A stretch of 20,021 bases of DNA from Palsa-506 sp050013415 (GTDB taxonomy: Bacteria > Actinomycetota > Actinomycetes > Streptosporangiales > Streptosporangiaceae): NCBI GenBank assembly GCA_050013415.1, contig JBEKFH010000041.1, positions 1 through 20,021 of the forward strand, given 5' to 3'. Shown piece by piece: positions 19,700 through 20,021 of the stretch; the stretch's first letter is position 1, and the number at the start of each line of letters is the position of its first letter. The notes beneath the pieces are model-generated. The model was not told the DNA's origin. It searched no databases and worked only from the letters and a program-made list of their open reading frames with translations. The position numbers and the translations under genes were made by a program.

Positions 19700-20021
19700 G
19701 CGACGACAGGCGGCTGAGCGCGCCGGGCCAGCTGAGCCACGGCGACAACCTCCCCGAGGCCGACCGCGGGGTCGCCACCGCCATGATGCCGACCGGGTCG
19801 CTGGCCGAGCTCGCCGCCGAGCACGGCCTGCGGCCCAGCGCCGCGCGCCCGCCGGTGCTGGCCTACCTGCGCCAGCTCTGGCGGCGGCGGCAGTTCATCA
19901 TGGCCTTCGCCACGGCGCGCAACATCGCGATGTACACCGAGGCCAGGCTCGGCCAGCTCTGGCAGGTGCTCACGCCGCTCCTCAACGCGGGCGTCTACCT
20001 GCTGATCTTCGGCGTGATCCT
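19696..20021 (+). CDS. ABC-2 type polysaccharide export permease, N-terminal part (Wzm/TagG-like; partial)
   Basis: 108 residues are present before the right edge. After a polar N terminus, LRQLWRRRQFIMAFATARNIAMYTEARLGQLWQVLTPLLNAGVYLLIFGVI matches the amphipathic entry helix and first membrane helix of ABC-2 permeases that export O-antigen, teichoic acid or galactan (positions about 58-108; conserved L-G-x-L-W-x-x-x-x-P-L-L). The GTG at 19696 has CAGGTG seven bases upstream; an ATG at 19600 in the same frame is an alternative that would add 32 Arg/Ala-rich residues. The ATPase subunit is expected just beyond the edge. Control by the divergent MarR protein is likely. Confidence 0.82.
   Translation, partial: MSDDRRLSAPGQLSHGDNLPEADRGVATAMMPTGSLAELAAEHGLRPSAARPPVLAYLRQLWRRRQFIMAFATARNIAMYTEARLGQLWQVLTPLLNAGVYLLIFGVI

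Overview
The window is very G+C-rich with strong G/C preference at third codon positions, GTG and TTG starts, and short or absent 5' leaders. It carries a bacterial proteasome activator (Bpa/PafE family), a family restricted to actinobacteria, so the source is almost certainly an actinomycete. The abundance of Ala/Gly/Pro-rich tails and short tandem repeats suits a large-genome soil lineage (Streptosporangiales-like is a guess). No tRNA, rRNA, CRISPR array or insertion sequence was seen.

Left part (1-8195). A disordered Pro/Gly/Ser-rich gene (minus strand, TTG start, running off the left edge) faces away from bpa. bpa converges on pheA (prephenate dehydratase) across a hairpin-rich gap. Upstream of pheA on the minus strand lie a secreted phosphoesterase, a GT-C membrane glycosyltransferase, a GT2 polyprenyl-phosphate-sugar synthase type enzyme and a STAS anti-sigma-factor antagonist. 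The tight GT2/GT-C pair looks like a module that makes a lipid-linked sugar and uses it outside the membrane. Divergent from the STAS gene, across a clean palindrome, is an uncharacterised protein with a C-terminal Cys motif, then a 55-residue membrane protein with a leaderless promoter.

Middle part (8196-14587). A gene-poor stretch that ends in an unusually A+T-rich block leads into six co-directional genes: an Alg14-like and an Alg13-like subunit (split glycosyltransferase), a methyltransferase, a radical SAM enzyme with a twitch-type auxiliary Fe-S domain, a second methyltransferase, and a 699-residue fusion of a short-chain dehydrogenase/epimerase with a DegT-type PLP aminotransferase. 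The first four genes overlap by 1 to 20 nt; the fifth starts 2 nt after the fourth and the sixth 73 nt after the fifth. This is the most distinctive part: it looks like a pathway for making and attaching or decorating an unusual amino-sugar or aminocyclitol. No close precedent for the full combination is known to me.

Right part (14588-20021). Arginine deiminase lies downstream of an RsbW-like anti-sigma ATPase on the minus strand. A large GT-C/GT39-like membrane protein converges on a MarR-family regulator, and divergent from marR is the start of an ABC-2 polysaccharide-export permease (cut by the window edge). Two matching inverted repeats (AGTTG-N7-CAAC) sit between marR and the permease, one over the probable -35 of the export promoter. 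Overall the window reads as a cell-surface glycan region (synthesis, modification, export) interleaved with stress-regulation and housekeeping genes.
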